64,000 nucleotides of DNA from Candidatus Gastranaerophilales bacterium. Lineage in GTDB: Bacteria; Cyanobacteriota; Vampirovibrionia; Gastranaerophilales; Gastranaerophilaceae. Shown here piece by piece: positions 43,076 to 52,317 of the stretch. The stretch lies in contig CALUXW010000001.1 of the NCBI GenBank assembly GCA_944324865.1, positions 227,488 to 291,487 on the forward strand, in the 5' to 3' direction. The notes beneath the pieces were generated by a model. The model did no database searches, was not told the DNA's origin, and saw only the letters and a list, made by a program, of their open reading frames with translations. The translations under genes and the position numbers were made by a program. How positions within the stretch are numbered: position 1 is the first letter of the stretch; every line of letters starts with the position of its first letter.

Positions 43076-44041
43076 ATGTCAATATGGAACTATATATTCA
43101 AGAGAATTTTACAAGGGGTACCAATAATTATAATTGTATCTTTTATAAGCTTTTTTTTGATAAGACTTTCTCCTGTTGATCCTTTAGCAGAATTAAAGTT
43201 AAACCCATCAATAACTAAACAAACCCTGGAAGCCGAAAAAATACGTCTTGGTCTGGATAAACCAATAATTGTTCAATATTTTATATGGGGTAAAAATTTT
43301 ATCAGAGGCAACATGGGCACAACAGTAAGCGGAGAAAAAGTAAGTGTAAAAATAAAAGAACGCGCATTTAACACAATTTTACTATCAATAAATGTAATTT
43401 TTTGGACATGGATAATTGGAATTCCACTCGGCATAATTGCTGCACTTAAATATAGAACTACTTTCGACAGGATTTTAACAATATTATCAAGTATAGGAAT
43501 GGCAATACCCTCGTTTTTCTTTGCAATACTTCTTTTGATTTTTGCCCAGAAAACAGGGTGGTTTCCAATAGGTGGCTTAACTTGCCCAAATTTTTCAAAT
43601 CTTACATTCTGGGAAAAAATACTTGATATTACACATCATTTATTTTTACCTACATTTGTACTAACAACTATTTCTCTTGCAGGCTTATCGAGGCAAATGC
43701 GCTCAAACTTACTTGATGTATTAGACAGCGACTATGTAAAATTTGCCAAAGCAAAAGGACTTTCATACTTTAAAGTCATTGTCAAACATGCACTAAGAAA
43801 TGCTATAAACCCACTTGTAACACTTCTTGGCTTTGAGTTCGCCGGGCTTCTGAGCGGGGCAGCTCTAACTGAATATGTATTTCAATACCCCGGATTAGGC
43901 AGACTCATACTTGAGGCTGTTATGAAATCTGATATAAATCTTGTAATGGCAAGTCTTGTAATAGGTTCGTTGATGTTGATTTTAGGTAACATTATTGCTG
44001 ATATCCTTTTAAAACTAACCGATCCGAGAGTGAGGTTATAA
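43076..44041 (+). CDS. Peptide ABC transporter permease OppB/DppB type
   Basis: A 321-residue inner-membrane permease. It has a first transmembrane helix at about 10-30, then a periplasmic stretch, and five more helices. The coupling loop is LDSDYVKFAKAKGLSYFKVI with the EAA-like Gly. The C-terminus has LVMASLVIGSLMLILGNI and LTDPRVRL, both standard for OppB. It is followed immediately by OppC. The only matching ATPase in the window is at 24842. Confidence 0.92.
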   Translation: MSIWNYIFKRILQGVPIIIIVSFISFFLIRLSPVDPLAELKLNPSITKQTLEAEKIRLGLDKPIIVQYFIWGKNFIRGNMGTTVSGEKVSVKIKERAFNTILLSINVIFWTWIIGIPLGIIAALKYRTTFDRILTILSSIGMAIPSFFFAILLLIFAQKTGWFPIGGLTCPNFSNLTFWEKILDITHHLFLPTFVLTTISLAGLSRQMRSNLLDVLDSDYVKFAKAKGLSYFKVIVKHALRNAINPLVTLLGFEFAGLLSGAALTEYVFQYPGLGRLILEAVMKSDINLVMASLVIGSLMLILGNIIADILLKLTDPRVRL

Positions 44042-45106
44042 ATGAAAAATTTTATAAAACAATTTTTTAATGATAAATTTGCAATAATTTCATTAATTGT
44101 TATAATTATACTATATTTGGGTATTTTTCTGGCAAGTTTTATTGCACCATATTCTAAAGATTATTCCAACAGAAAACTATCTTACGCACCTCCTTCAAAT
44201 ATATACTTTATAACCCCACAAGGTAAGCTCAGCAGACCTTACACATATAATTATATTAGAAAATTTGACAAAAAATCATTAAGAACATACTTCATACAAG
44301 ACAGAACACAAAAATACTATCTCACAATTTTTCCAAATGGCTTTGAATATAAATTTTTAGGGATCTTTAAAACAAAAAAACATCTCTTCGGAGTTCAAAA
44401 AGGAGGAGATTTATTTCTTTTGGGGTGTGATATAAATGGTAGAGACAATTTTTCAAGGCTCTTATACGGAGGACAAGTATCACTGACTATCGGATTTTTA
44501 GCTCTGTTTATATCCTTTCCAATTGGGCTAATATACGGTGGTATTGCAGGATACATGGGTGGAATTATTGATACCTTAATGATGAGATTTGCAGAGGCAG
44601 TGATGTCAATTCCAAGCTTTTATTTATTAATTATTCTTGCTGCAATATTACCATCAGGCATGACAAGTTCTCAAAGATTTCTATTAATCACAATAATACT
44701 TGCACTAATAGGATGGGCAGGATTTTCAAGAGTAGTAAGAGGCATGGTTTTATCCCTCAAAACCCAGGATTTCATAAAAGCTGCACGCTCGATAGGTGCA
44801 TCAAAAACGAGAATTATATTAAAGCATATCTTGCCACAGACATCAAGCTATGTCATCATTGCTATCACATTAAGCGTACCAGGTTATATACTTGCAGAAT
44901 CAGGCTTAAGTTTCTTGGGACTAGGTATACAACAACCTGATGCAAGTTGGGGAAATATGTTAAAAGAAGCACAAGAGTTTGCGAATATTATGTACAGACC
45001 TTGGCTTTTAGCACCTGGATTTTTAATTTTTGTTGCGGTTTTGTCTTTTAATCTTATAGGCGATACAATAAGGGATATACTGGATCCTAAATCTGAAATT
45101 AGATAG
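44042..45106 (+). CDS. Peptide ABC transporter permease OppC/DppC type with long periplasmic loop
   Basis: A 354-residue permease. TM1 is at about 13-35. The GCDINGRD motif that follows it in the family is at 128-135, some 50 residues later than in E. coli OppC. The loop between (YAPPSNIYFITPQGKLSRPY and on) belongs to a subgroup with a long periplasmic extension. The coupling loop is LKTQDFIKAARSIGASKTRIILKHILP, and LSFNLIGDTIRDILDPK ends the chain. It begins at the base after OppB's stop. No substrate-binding protein or ATPase follows. Confidence 0.92.
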   Translation: MKNFIKQFFNDKFAIISLIVIIILYLGIFLASFIAPYSKDYSNRKLSYAPPSNIYFITPQGKLSRPYTYNYIRKFDKKSLRTYFIQDRTQKYYLTIFPNGFEYKFLGIFKTKKHLFGVQKGGDLFLLGCDINGRDNFSRLLYGGQVSLTIGFLALFISFPIGLIYGGIAGYMGGIIDTLMMRFAEAVMSIPSFYLLIILAAILPSGMTSSQRFLLITIILALIGWAGFSRVVRGMVLSLKTQDFIKAARSIGASKTRIILKHILPQTSSYVIIAITLSVPGYILAESGLSFLGLGIQQPDASWGNMLKEAQEFANIMYRPWLLAPGFLIFVAVLSFNLIGDTIRDILDPKSEIR

Positions 45107-45112
45107 GCAATT

Positions 45113-45817
45113 ATGGAAAATTACGGTTTTATTAATGATTACAATATACTTGTGCTTTCTCGCATTGGTTTTTCAATATTTTTCGGCTTTTTATTGGGTT
45201 TTGAAAGAGAAATAACCGGTAAATTTGCAGGTTTGCGCACCCATATCCTTGTTTGTACAGGAGCTTGCATTTTTACAATACTTTCCATATACGGTTTTAA
45301 AATGCAAGAAACGGCAGGATTTATCGGCACAAATGATCCTGCAAGAATTGCCGCACAAATAATTACAGGGATTGGTTTTATTGGTGCCGGTACTGTCATG
45401 AGGAGCGGTACAAACATCTTGGGAATTACAACTGCTGCAACTCTTTGGGTGTGCGCTGCAGTTGGAATGGCTTGCGGAACAGGACAATTTTCTCTAGCTA
45501 CTATTGCAACTTTATCTACAATGGCCATTTTAATCTTAATAAGAATTTTTGAAAAAAAAGTTATTCAACAAAGGATTTCTCACTACAGAAATATTGAAAT
45601 AAAATTAAGTACTAGCATCAGGAATATTGATGAAATAAACGCAATTATTGAGAAAAATTTTGCAAGAATAACCAAGCTGGACAAAAAGGTTTTGAATGGT
45701 AATGACCTTAAAATAAATTTAACAGTGCTTACGAATTGCAGTCTATACAGTATAAATGAAACATTTGCTCATCTACAGTGTATAAACTCGCTCGAAGTTC
45801 AGGAAGTTTATGAATAA
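45113..45817 (+). CDS. MgtC/SapB family membrane protein
   Basis: A 234-residue protein. The N-terminal 145 residues hold the five-helix MgtC domain: FGFLLGFEREITGKFAGLRTH, then IITGIGFIGAGTVM and ITTAATLWVCAAVGMACG, all diagnostic. The C-terminal ACT-like cytoplasmic domain (about 150-230) follows. In pathogens MgtC inhibits the ATP synthase and supports growth at low Mg2+; the chromosomal relatives are less well understood. It overlaps the next gene by 8 nt. Confidence 0.92.
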   Translation: MENYGFINDYNILVLSRIGFSIFFGFLLGFEREITGKFAGLRTHILVCTGACIFTILSIYGFKMQETAGFIGTNDPARIAAQIITGIGFIGAGTVMRSGTNILGITTAATLWVCAAVGMACGTGQFSLATIATLSTMAILILIRIFEKKVIQQRISHYRNIEIKLSTSIRNIDEINAIIEKNFARITKLDKKVLNGNDLKINLTVLTNCSLYSINETFAHLQCINSLEVQEVYE

Positions 45818-47069
45818 AGACATTAATGAAATAGTAGAATATATTAAAACAATTTTTTGGACAATTATAGTTGCGGCAATTATAGTTGCAATAATAGTTG
45901 TAGATATAAAAGTGCATATTGGAGAGAAAAAAAACACGGATTTTCACATAAAAGAATTAACAAACATAAGACTTAGTCTGGATCAACTGTTTTATCTCGA
46001 AAGGCAAAACCCTAATGATTTTATGATAAACTTAAAAATTGCTTTTTTGTATGAAATTTTAAAAGATTCCCATAATGCACAAATACACTACGAAAAAGCA
46101 TTATCAAAGTCAAATGACAACCCATTTGCGTTATATAAAGCAGCTATGTTTTATGCAAACGAAAAACAATATAATGATGCAATAGGCTACATCTCATTAA
46201 TACCCGAATACAGCAAAAAATATCTTGAACTAAAGGCAAGATTTTATGCAAAACTGGGAGAAAATTTTTTGGAAGATGACGACTATGCAAATTCCATAAA
46301 AGTTTATAAAATAGCTCTTAAATATGCAAGAAATACAGATAATCAAACACAGCAAGATGTAAAAAAAGACTTTGCCCATGCTTACAACGAATTTGCAGAA
46401 AAGTTCATAGATGAGCAAGATCCTCGGCATGCCATTATAATGCTTGAAAACGCACTTGAGATATTCCCAGACCCTTACGCAATGTATAAACTCGGCCTTA
46501 TATATCAAAATGTTGATGACGAAAAAGCATTGCGTTACATAGAAAATACATACAACATAAAACCCGAAATTGTAAATATAGAATTATATAACAAGCTCCT
46601 AAATAAACTTACACAAAGATGTAAAGAAGAGGGGGAATACTCAAAAGCAAAATTTTACAGCTTAAAAGCAGAAAATTTTAAAAGAAAATTAATAAACAAT
46701 AATATTTTTGAAGGGGACGTTGAAATAAGTGACTTTAAGATTTATTCACATAGAAAATTTATTATTGCAAAAAAACAATATTATGCAATGTTCGATATAA
46801 AAAATAATTCAAATTATCCTATAGACAACTTATTTATAAAACTTGTAATCCAACCACAGGGCGGTAATAAGCTTGAGGCGGAACAAAAAGTAATCACAAG
46901 AAATAACCCACTTGTATCAGGTAAAATTGCCTACAGCGTAAAAATTCCACTTGATAATTCAAAATTAGATACAGTATCAAAATATGCCGAAATTCAAGTA
47001 CTGGCAAGGAAAAATATACGATCACAGTGGACAATGATAGATTATTTAACTGTAAGTTTCACAAAATAG
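45810..47069 (+). CDS. Membrane-anchored TPR protein
   Basis: A 419-residue protein with one N-terminal transmembrane helix (about 12-35, rich in Ile/Val) and a long exported or cytosolic part. TPR-like helical pairs cover about 55-290 (PNDFMINLKIAFLYEILKD, NPFALYKAAMFYANEKQYN, DPYAMYKLGLIYQNVDDE). The last 110 residues are beta-rich (YYAMFDIKNNSNYPIDNLF, LVIQPQGGNKLEAEQKV), like the FxxxR-type beta-sandwich that ends many zinc-ribbon/TPR envelope proteins. It follows mgtC with an 8-nt overlap. Partner unknown. Confidence 0.82.
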   Translation: MNKDINEIVEYIKTIFWTIIVAAIIVAIIVVDIKVHIGEKKNTDFHIKELTNIRLSLDQLFYLERQNPNDFMINLKIAFLYEILKDSHNAQIHYEKALSKSNDNPFALYKAAMFYANEKQYNDAIGYISLIPEYSKKYLELKARFYAKLGENFLEDDDYANSIKVYKIALKYARNTDNQTQQDVKKDFAHAYNEFAEKFIDEQDPRHAIIMLENALEIFPDPYAMYKLGLIYQNVDDEKALRYIENTYNIKPEIVNIELYNKLLNKLTQRCKEEGEYSKAKFYSLKAENFKRKLINNNIFEGDVEISDFKIYSHRKFIIAKKQYYAMFDIKNNSNYPIDNLFIKLVIQPQGGNKLEAEQKVITRNNPLVSGKIAYSVKIPLDNSKLDTVSKYAEIQVLARKNIRSQWTMIDYLTVSFTK

Positions 47070-47148
47070 TTTAAAAAACTGTACTAAATATTATGCTTGT
47101 GTTATTAATAATAGTATAAGTAATAAACAAGGTTAATATTGGAGCATA

Positions 47149-49662
47149 ATGAGAGTACACGAACTCGCTAAAGAACTTAATACAACAGCAAAAGAGATTA
47201 TTGAAAAAGCAAACAGCGAACTTGGCATTGTTTTAAAATCACACAGTGCCACAGTTAGCGATGCCAATTGCGATAAAATTAAAGCACTTTACAACAAAAA
47301 AGACGAAAAAAAGGTTAAACCAAAAGCTTTTATTGTAAAAAAACAAAAAACCAAAACACAAGAAGAAATGCCAAAGGCAAAAACAGCAGAAGAAAATAAA
47401 AAGGAAGAAAAAAAAGAAAAACAAGGTGAAGAAAAAAACGAACCTAAGCTAAAATCAAGGCTTGAAATAGTTCGTCCTGCACCAAAAAAAGCCAATACAA
47501 CTACTGTTGAAATGCCAAAACAAACAGAGTCGGTAAAATTGACGCAAACAAAAAAGGCGACAGTAAATAAAATAGAAAATATTCCATCACTTACAAAAAG
47601 AAACTTTGCTAAACCTGCAAGTGAAGAAATTTCTGAGGAAAAAACAAAAAAAGAAGAACCAAAACAAAAAAAACTTACAGAAACACAACCACCAAGAACA
47701 CCAATTAAAAGACATATAATTTCTCAAGATATATATGCAAATCAAGACTCAAGAAACAAAAAGAAAAAGAAAGAAAGAAATTATAATAATAAAGAAGAAG
47801 AACAAGAAAGAATAAGTCTTGAAAAAGCAGTACAGTCAAAACATAAAAAACATGTTCAAGAAACTCAAGCCGTTGAAGAAGTAAAATCTGTTGTAATCAA
47901 CAGACCAATGACTGTAGGTGAATTATCAGATAAAATCAAAAAGACACCCGCAGAAATTATTAAATTTTTAATGCTTCAAGGCATTATGGTAACTGTAAAT
48001 TCGCCAATAGATATTGAAACAGCCAAAAAAGCTGCAGAAAACTTTGAAATAGAAGTACTGGAAGAAGATTTGGATGCTTTCATCGAAGAAGAAACAATGA
48101 AAGAAGAAAAAAACAAATATCTCGCCAACGCAGATGAAAGCATGCTAATAAAACGTGCACCTGTAGTTACAATTATGGGGCATGTAGACCATGGTAAAAC
48201 TACACTTCTTGACTCAATTCGTGCATCTAAACACAAAATAGTATCTACTGAAGTAGGAGGCATTACACAAAGTATTGGTGCATATACAGTTTGGCTTGAT
48301 AATAGAAAGATTGTATTCATAGATACACCAGGTCACGAGGCATTTACTCAAATGAGAGCCCGTGGGGCACAATCCACAGATATAGCAATATTGGTTGTTG
48401 CAGCTGACGACGGAGTAATGCCACAAACAATAGAAGCAATAAATCATGCAAAATCAGCAAATGTTCCAATTATAGTTGCTGTCAATAAAATGGATAAACC
48501 AGATGCAGATCCTGATAGAGTATTGCAACAATTAACCGAACATGGACTAATAGCTGAAAAATGGGGTGGCGATACTATATGTGTCAATGTTTCAGCACTT
48601 CAAAAAACAGGAATAGACGAACTTTTGGAATATATATTATTGGTTGCAGATATGCAAGAATTGAAAGCTGTAGAAAAATGTCCCGCAACAGGAGTAATAA
48701 TTGAAGCTAATCTTGATAAGGGAAAAGGTCCTGTTGCAACAATGCTTGTACAAAACGGCACACTAAAAATAGGTGATTCAATAGTCGTAGGAACTGTTGG
48801 CGGAAAAGTCCGTGCACTTTTGGACGATTCGGGCAGAAGAGTTAAAATGGCAGGTCCATCTACACCAGTTGAAATACTTGGACTAAATGAAGTGCCACAA
48901 GCAGGCGACACTTTTGAAGCCGTAGAAAACGAAAAAGTTATGCGCCAAATAGTACAAGAACGCAAGCAAAAAGAACGTTCAACAAGGCTTGAGGCGATGA
49001 CAGCAGCACACATTAAAAAAGAAACACTAAATAATGATGAAATAAAAAACCTTAATCTCATTATAAAAGCTAACACTCATGGGTCAGCAGAGGCAGTATC
49101 TCAGGCAATTCAAAATGTTAAATCAACAAAAGTTATACCAAAAATCATACATGTTGGTGTCGGAGATATTTCTGAGGCAGATGTAATGTTGGCATCAGCT
49201 TCCGGCGCAATAATTATGGGATTTACTGTAAAAGAAGATGCAAATGCCCTAGTAGCTGCAGAAAAAGAAAAAGTGCAGATTAAAAAATATGACATAATTT
49301 ATCAAGTACTTGAAGATGTAGAAAAAACAATGCTATCCCTACTTGAACCCGAAATAGAAGAAATAGAACTTGGCAAAGCTGAGGTAAGACAGGTATTTAC
49401 AGTTGGTAAGACAAACCGTATTGCAGGTTGCTATGTACTTGAAGGCAAAATTGTACGCTCTAAAACTGCCATTCTAATAAGGAATGGAGAGCAAATATTT
49501 AAAGGCGAAATTGATCAACTCAAAAGATTTAAAGACGATGTTAAGGAAGTCGCAACAGGCTTTGAATGCGGCATTTCGTTTGCTAAATTCAACGATATTC
49601 AAGAAGGCGATATTATTGAAGTTTCAACTACTAAAGAAGTTGAAAGAGTAACATTGGTATAG
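47149..49662 (+). CDS. infB: Translation initiation factor IF-2
   Basis: GTPase that positions fMet-tRNA at the start codon. The 837-residue chain has an N-terminal IF2_N helix domain (MRVHELAKELNTTAKEIIEKA), a long Lys/Glu-rich linker (about 50-245), a second IF2_N-like domain (MTVGELSDKIKKTPAEIIKF), and then the G domain with GHVDHGKT at 344-351, DTPGHEAF and NKMDKPD. Domains II-IV follow with the C-terminal tRNA-binding part. A GGAG ribosome site is 6-7 nt before the ATG. rbfA and truB follow, but nusA is not upstream. Confidence 0.98.
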   Translation: MRVHELAKELNTTAKEIIEKANSELGIVLKSHSATVSDANCDKIKALYNKKDEKKVKPKAFIVKKQKTKTQEEMPKAKTAEENKKEEKKEKQGEEKNEPKLKSRLEIVRPAPKKANTTTVEMPKQTESVKLTQTKKATVNKIENIPSLTKRNFAKPASEEISEEKTKKEEPKQKKLTETQPPRTPIKRHIISQDIYANQDSRNKKKKKERNYNNKEEEQERISLEKAVQSKHKKHVQETQAVEEVKSVVINRPMTVGELSDKIKKTPAEIIKFLMLQGIMVTVNSPIDIETAKKAAENFEIEVLEEDLDAFIEEETMKEEKNKYLANADESMLIKRAPVVTIMGHVDHGKTTLLDSIRASKHKIVSTEVGGITQSIGAYTVWLDNRKIVFIDTPGHEAFTQMRARGAQSTDIAILVVAADDGVMPQTIEAINHAKSANVPIIVAVNKMDKPDADPDRVLQQLTEHGLIAEKWGGDTICVNVSALQKTGIDELLEYILLVADMQELKAVEKCPATGVIIEANLDKGKGPVATMLVQNGTLKIGDSIVVGTVGGKVRALLDDSGRRVKMAGPSTPVEILGLNEVPQAGDTFEAVENEKVMRQIVQERKQKERSTRLEAMTAAHIKKETLNNDEIKNLNLIIKANTHGSAEAVSQAIQNVKSTKVIPKIIHVGVGDISEADVMLASASGAIIMGFTVKEDANALVAAEKEKVQIKKYDIIYQVLEDVEKTMLSLLEPEIEEIELGKAEVRQVFTVGKTNRIAGCYVLEGKIVRSKTAILIRNGEQIFKGEIDQLKRFKDDVKEVATGFECGISFAKFNDIQEGDIIEVSTTKEVERVTLV

Positions 49663-49673
49663 GATTACAAAAA

Positions 49674-50027
49674 ATGTCATTAAGAAATGAAAGAGTCAGA
49701 AAAGCCCTAATGCGCGAAATTTCAGATATTTTACGCACAGAAATAAAAGATCCAAAAATTACAGGTATAGTATCTATTACAGATGTAGATGTTTCGCCTG
49801 ATAATTCTGCAGCAAGAGTATTTTACAGTGTATTTGGTGATGAAAAAACAAAAGAGGCAACAAAAGCAACACTTGAAAAAGATACACCCAGAATTCGTCA
49901 TGCACTTGGACAAAGAATAAGACTAAGACACACACCATCTCTTTTATTTATTTTAGATGAATCGCTTGAACGGGGCGCAAAAATAACAGAACTTATAGAC
50001 AAGATTTCTCGCGGAGAAATAAAATAG
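49674..50027 (+). CDS. rbfA: Ribosome-binding factor A
   Basis: 30S maturation factor that acts on the 5' helix of 16S rRNA, important in cold adaptation. The 117-residue KH-fold protein shows RNERVRKALMREISDILRTEI, KDPKITGIVSITDVDVSPD, and the C-terminal RIRLRHTPSLLFILDES. It sits between infB (11-nt gap) and truB (6-nt gap), the common order. Confidence 0.97.
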   Translation: MSLRNERVRKALMREISDILRTEIKDPKITGIVSITDVDVSPDNSAARVFYSVFGDEKTKEATKATLEKDTPRIRHALGQRIRLRHTPSLLFILDESLERGAKITELIDKISRGEIK

Positions 50028-50033
50028 CAAAAT

Positions 50034-50891
50034 ATGGCACTAATGTATTTTTTAAACATTAACAAGGAAAAAGGTATAAGCTCTTTTGATGTAATACGCA
50101 AGCTCAGAAAAGTACTTAATGTTAAAAAAATAGGACATAGTGGCACTCTTGACCCGCTTGCACAAGGCGTATTGCAAATTGCAGTAGGTAATGCTACAAG
50201 ACTGCTTGAATTTTTGGACAGTGACAAAGAATATATAGCAGAATTAAAATTTGGCTACATTTCATCTACGCAAGATGACGAAGGTAAAAAAACTTTTATT
50301 TCCGCTCCGTCTTTTGATAAAAAAGAACTAAGCACAGTTTTAAAATCTTTTACAGGTAAAATTTTACAAATTCCTCCGAAATACAGTGCAATAAAAATTA
50401 ATGGTAAGAAATTATGTGATCTTGCTCGCAAAAACAAAGAAATTCCTGAAATTAAACCCAGACTTATAGAAATTTATGAAATAAATCTTATAAATTTCAT
50501 TCCACCTGATTACGCAAAAATTAATATAAAATGCTCAAAGGGTACATATATTCGCACACTTGCACAAGACATAGGAGAAAAACTTGGTTGTGGCGCCTTT
50601 GTAAGCAATTTAACAAGAACAAGGGCGGGAAACTTCTCAATTTTTAATTCAGTAGAAATTTCGCCGGAGTTGGAAAATTTTGCAATAAATCCGGTTGACG
50701 TCTTAAATCTTAACAAAGTTAAAATAAATGAAGAAGAATACAAAAAAATACTAAACGGCAATAGCATTAACTATAGTGAATTAAAGACAAATAGTAAAAA
50801 ATATATGCTGATTTACAACAATAAACTTGTTTCAATAGCAAATTTGTCAGATAATATATTGAAAGTAGAAAAAGTTTTTAAAACGGAGTGA
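50034..50891 (+). CDS. truB: tRNA pseudouridine(55) synthase TruB
   Basis: Makes pseudouridine at position 55 in the T-loop of nearly all tRNAs. The 285-residue protein has the catalytic GHSGTLDPLAQGVL with D40, the KEYIAELKFGYIS strand, PPKYSAIKINGKK and the CSKGTYIRTLAQDIGEKL motif, plus a C-terminal PUA-like part. Met1 or Met4 could be the start. GerMN gene follows after 3 nt. Confidence 0.97.
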   Translation: MALMYFLNINKEKGISSFDVIRKLRKVLNVKKIGHSGTLDPLAQGVLQIAVGNATRLLEFLDSDKEYIAELKFGYISSTQDDEGKKTFISAPSFDKKELSTVLKSFTGKILQIPPKYSAIKINGKKLCDLARKNKEIPEIKPRLIEIYEINLINFIPPDYAKINIKCSKGTYIRTLAQDIGEKLGCGAFVSNLTRTRAGNFSIFNSVEISPELENFAINPVDVLNLNKVKINEEEYKKILNGNSINYSELKTNSKKYMLIYNNKLVSIANLSDNILKVEKVFKTE

Positions 50892-50894
50892 AAA

Positions 50895-51461
50895 ATGGGT
50901 GTCTTTATCAGAACATTAATTGTTTGCCTTATTATTTGCGCAGGATATTATCTGTATACTTTTTTAGGCAAAGAAAGCTATCAAGAGCTTGACACCAATA
51001 AGACAACAATAAGTCAGGAAAAAAATTACACTGAAGAAAAAAACAGACAAAAAGAAGAGAATCTTAAACCTCAAATGCAAAAAATGCAAATTTGCTTTAT
51101 GAGTGATGAAAATACAATTCATTACGTTGAAAGAGAAACACAAACACCAAGTCTGGAGATAGCAATAGAAGAACTTTTAAAAGGCCCGACCAAGTATGAA
51201 TCAGCTCATGGCGTATACTCGGAAATACCTGTAGATGTAAAACTTATGTGGGTAAAAGACGAAAATGGTAAAATAATAGTAAATCTAACACGCAATTTTG
51301 AATACGGCGGTGGCACAAAAAGTATTCAAAACCGCATTAAACAAATAAAATTAACTGTAGATTCTTTTAACACAAAAAAACCCGTCTATTTATATTTAGA
51401 TGGCAAACAAGTTGAATATATGGGCGGAGAAGGCATATATATAGAACAACCTCTTAACTAG
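50895..51461 (+). CDS. GerMN domain protein, membrane-anchored
   Basis: A 188-residue protein with one N-terminal hydrophobic helix (about 6-25) that may be a signal anchor. A charged linker rich in Lys/Glu/Gln (about 30-65) follows. Then comes a GerMN domain (about 75-180: LEIAIEELLKGPTKYESAHG, IIVNLTRNFEYGGGTKSI, TVDSFNTKKPVYLYLDG). GerMN occurs in spore germination and in cell-wall-associated proteins outside spore formers; there is no spore gene here, so a wall-related role is more likely. It ends 8 nt inside the convergent glycosyltransferase gene. Confidence 0.85.
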   Translation: MGVFIRTLIVCLIICAGYYLYTFLGKESYQELDTNKTTISQEKNYTEEKNRQKEENLKPQMQKMQICFMSDENTIHYVERETQTPSLEIAIEELLKGPTKYESAHGVYSEIPVDVKLMWVKDENGKIIVNLTRNFEYGGGTKSIQNRIKQIKLTVDSFNTKKPVYLYLDGKQVEYMGGEGIYIEQPLN

Positions 51462-52293
51462 AAACTTTTATTTTTACCCAGCTTTCAGGAACTACATCTT
51501 TGTCATTAATTTTTGCTGCTTTTGTATACCATTTATCTGGCGCCAAAACAATTTTATCAAGATTTTTGTTTAACCAAGCAGCCCACCAGGAAAATGAAGA
51601 ATTTGCAACAATATTATGTTTTGCCTGAGTCATGAAATACATATCTTCTTGCCAGTTTGCGGTATTTGCATATACAAAATCATAACCTTGCGGCAGAAAT
51701 TCTTTTGACCCATCTATGTCATCAGAGAATACAAAATATTTAGGATTATCAACCTTTTGAGATATATATTTTAATGCATTAGAGTAATAATCTTTTTTGC
51801 AAACAAAATGTATTCTTTTATTTTCATTATTGTTAATGTAATCACCAAGTCGCAAGTTAATGCTTACGGCATTTGAGTTTTTAATATCTTCTAATAAATC
51901 TTGATTAACTATAAAATTTTTATCTTTAAATTCAAAAAGTGAAAAAATATCATCTTTAAAATCCGCAAAATACTTTTCACTCTGCCAAAATCCTTTTAAA
52001 TATGCGCTATGTTTAATTTTTAATACATTTCTGTAAAAAATTTTCTTTTTGTCTTTATAAAGTGTTTTTTTAAAAAAATGTTTTCTGTTTAAAAGGTCAC
52101 ATTCATATTTTTCGGCCAATTTTATGTCAATATTAAACTTATTAAGCTCGAAATTTCTAACCTTATAATTTTCATATGAAGATAAATCAACGCAAAGCTC
52201 AAAACCGGTAATTTTAGAAACAACATAACCAAGTGCATATTGAAACATCTGATTACCGACACCGCCTATCAAATTGACAATAATTTTATCCAT
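51454..52293 (-). CDS. GT11-family glycosyltransferase (alpha-1,2-fucosyltransferase-like)
   Basis: Adds fucose or a related sugar from GDP-sugar to a surface glycan, probably in the cytosol at the membrane face. The 279-residue chain has the GT11 N-terminal GGVGNQMFQYALGYVVSK, the LRLGDY motif (the family's HxRxGDY, here lacking the first His), FVFSDDI and the late NSSFSWWAAWLN. No other glycan or GDP-fucose gene is nearby. The gene is flanked by a GerMN gene (8-nt overlap) and a LuxR-type regulator gene 24 bp upstream, which may be in the same transcript. Confidence 0.88.
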   Translation of the reverse strand: MDKIIVNLIGGVGNQMFQYALGYVVSKITGFELCVDLSSYENYKVRNFELNKFNIDIKLAEKYECDLLNRKHFFKKTLYKDKKKIFYRNVLKIKHSAYLKGFWQSEKYFADFKDDIFSLFEFKDKNFIVNQDLLEDIKNSNAVSINLRLGDYINNNENKRIHFVCKKDYYSNALKYISQKVDNPKYFVFSDDIDGSKEFLPQGYDFVYANTANWQEDMYFMTQAKHNIVANSSFSWWAAWLNKNLDKIVLAPDKWYTKAAKINDKDVVPESWVKIKVSS

Positions 52294-52317
52294 ATAAAAA
52301 ATTTAACACAAAAAAAA

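Noticed and set aside
45139..45528. 129-residue minus-strand frame opposite mgtC
   Set aside because: Shadow of the conserved MgtC domain on the other strand; it shows no domain of its own.
47976..49295. Several long minus-strand frames over infB
   Set aside because: Antisense shadows of the IF-2 G domain; no ribosome sites, and the plus-strand reading has clear motifs.
50895..51461. Spore formation locus because of the GerMN domain
   Set aside because: GerMN also occurs in non-sporulating bacteria, and no other spore gene is in the window.
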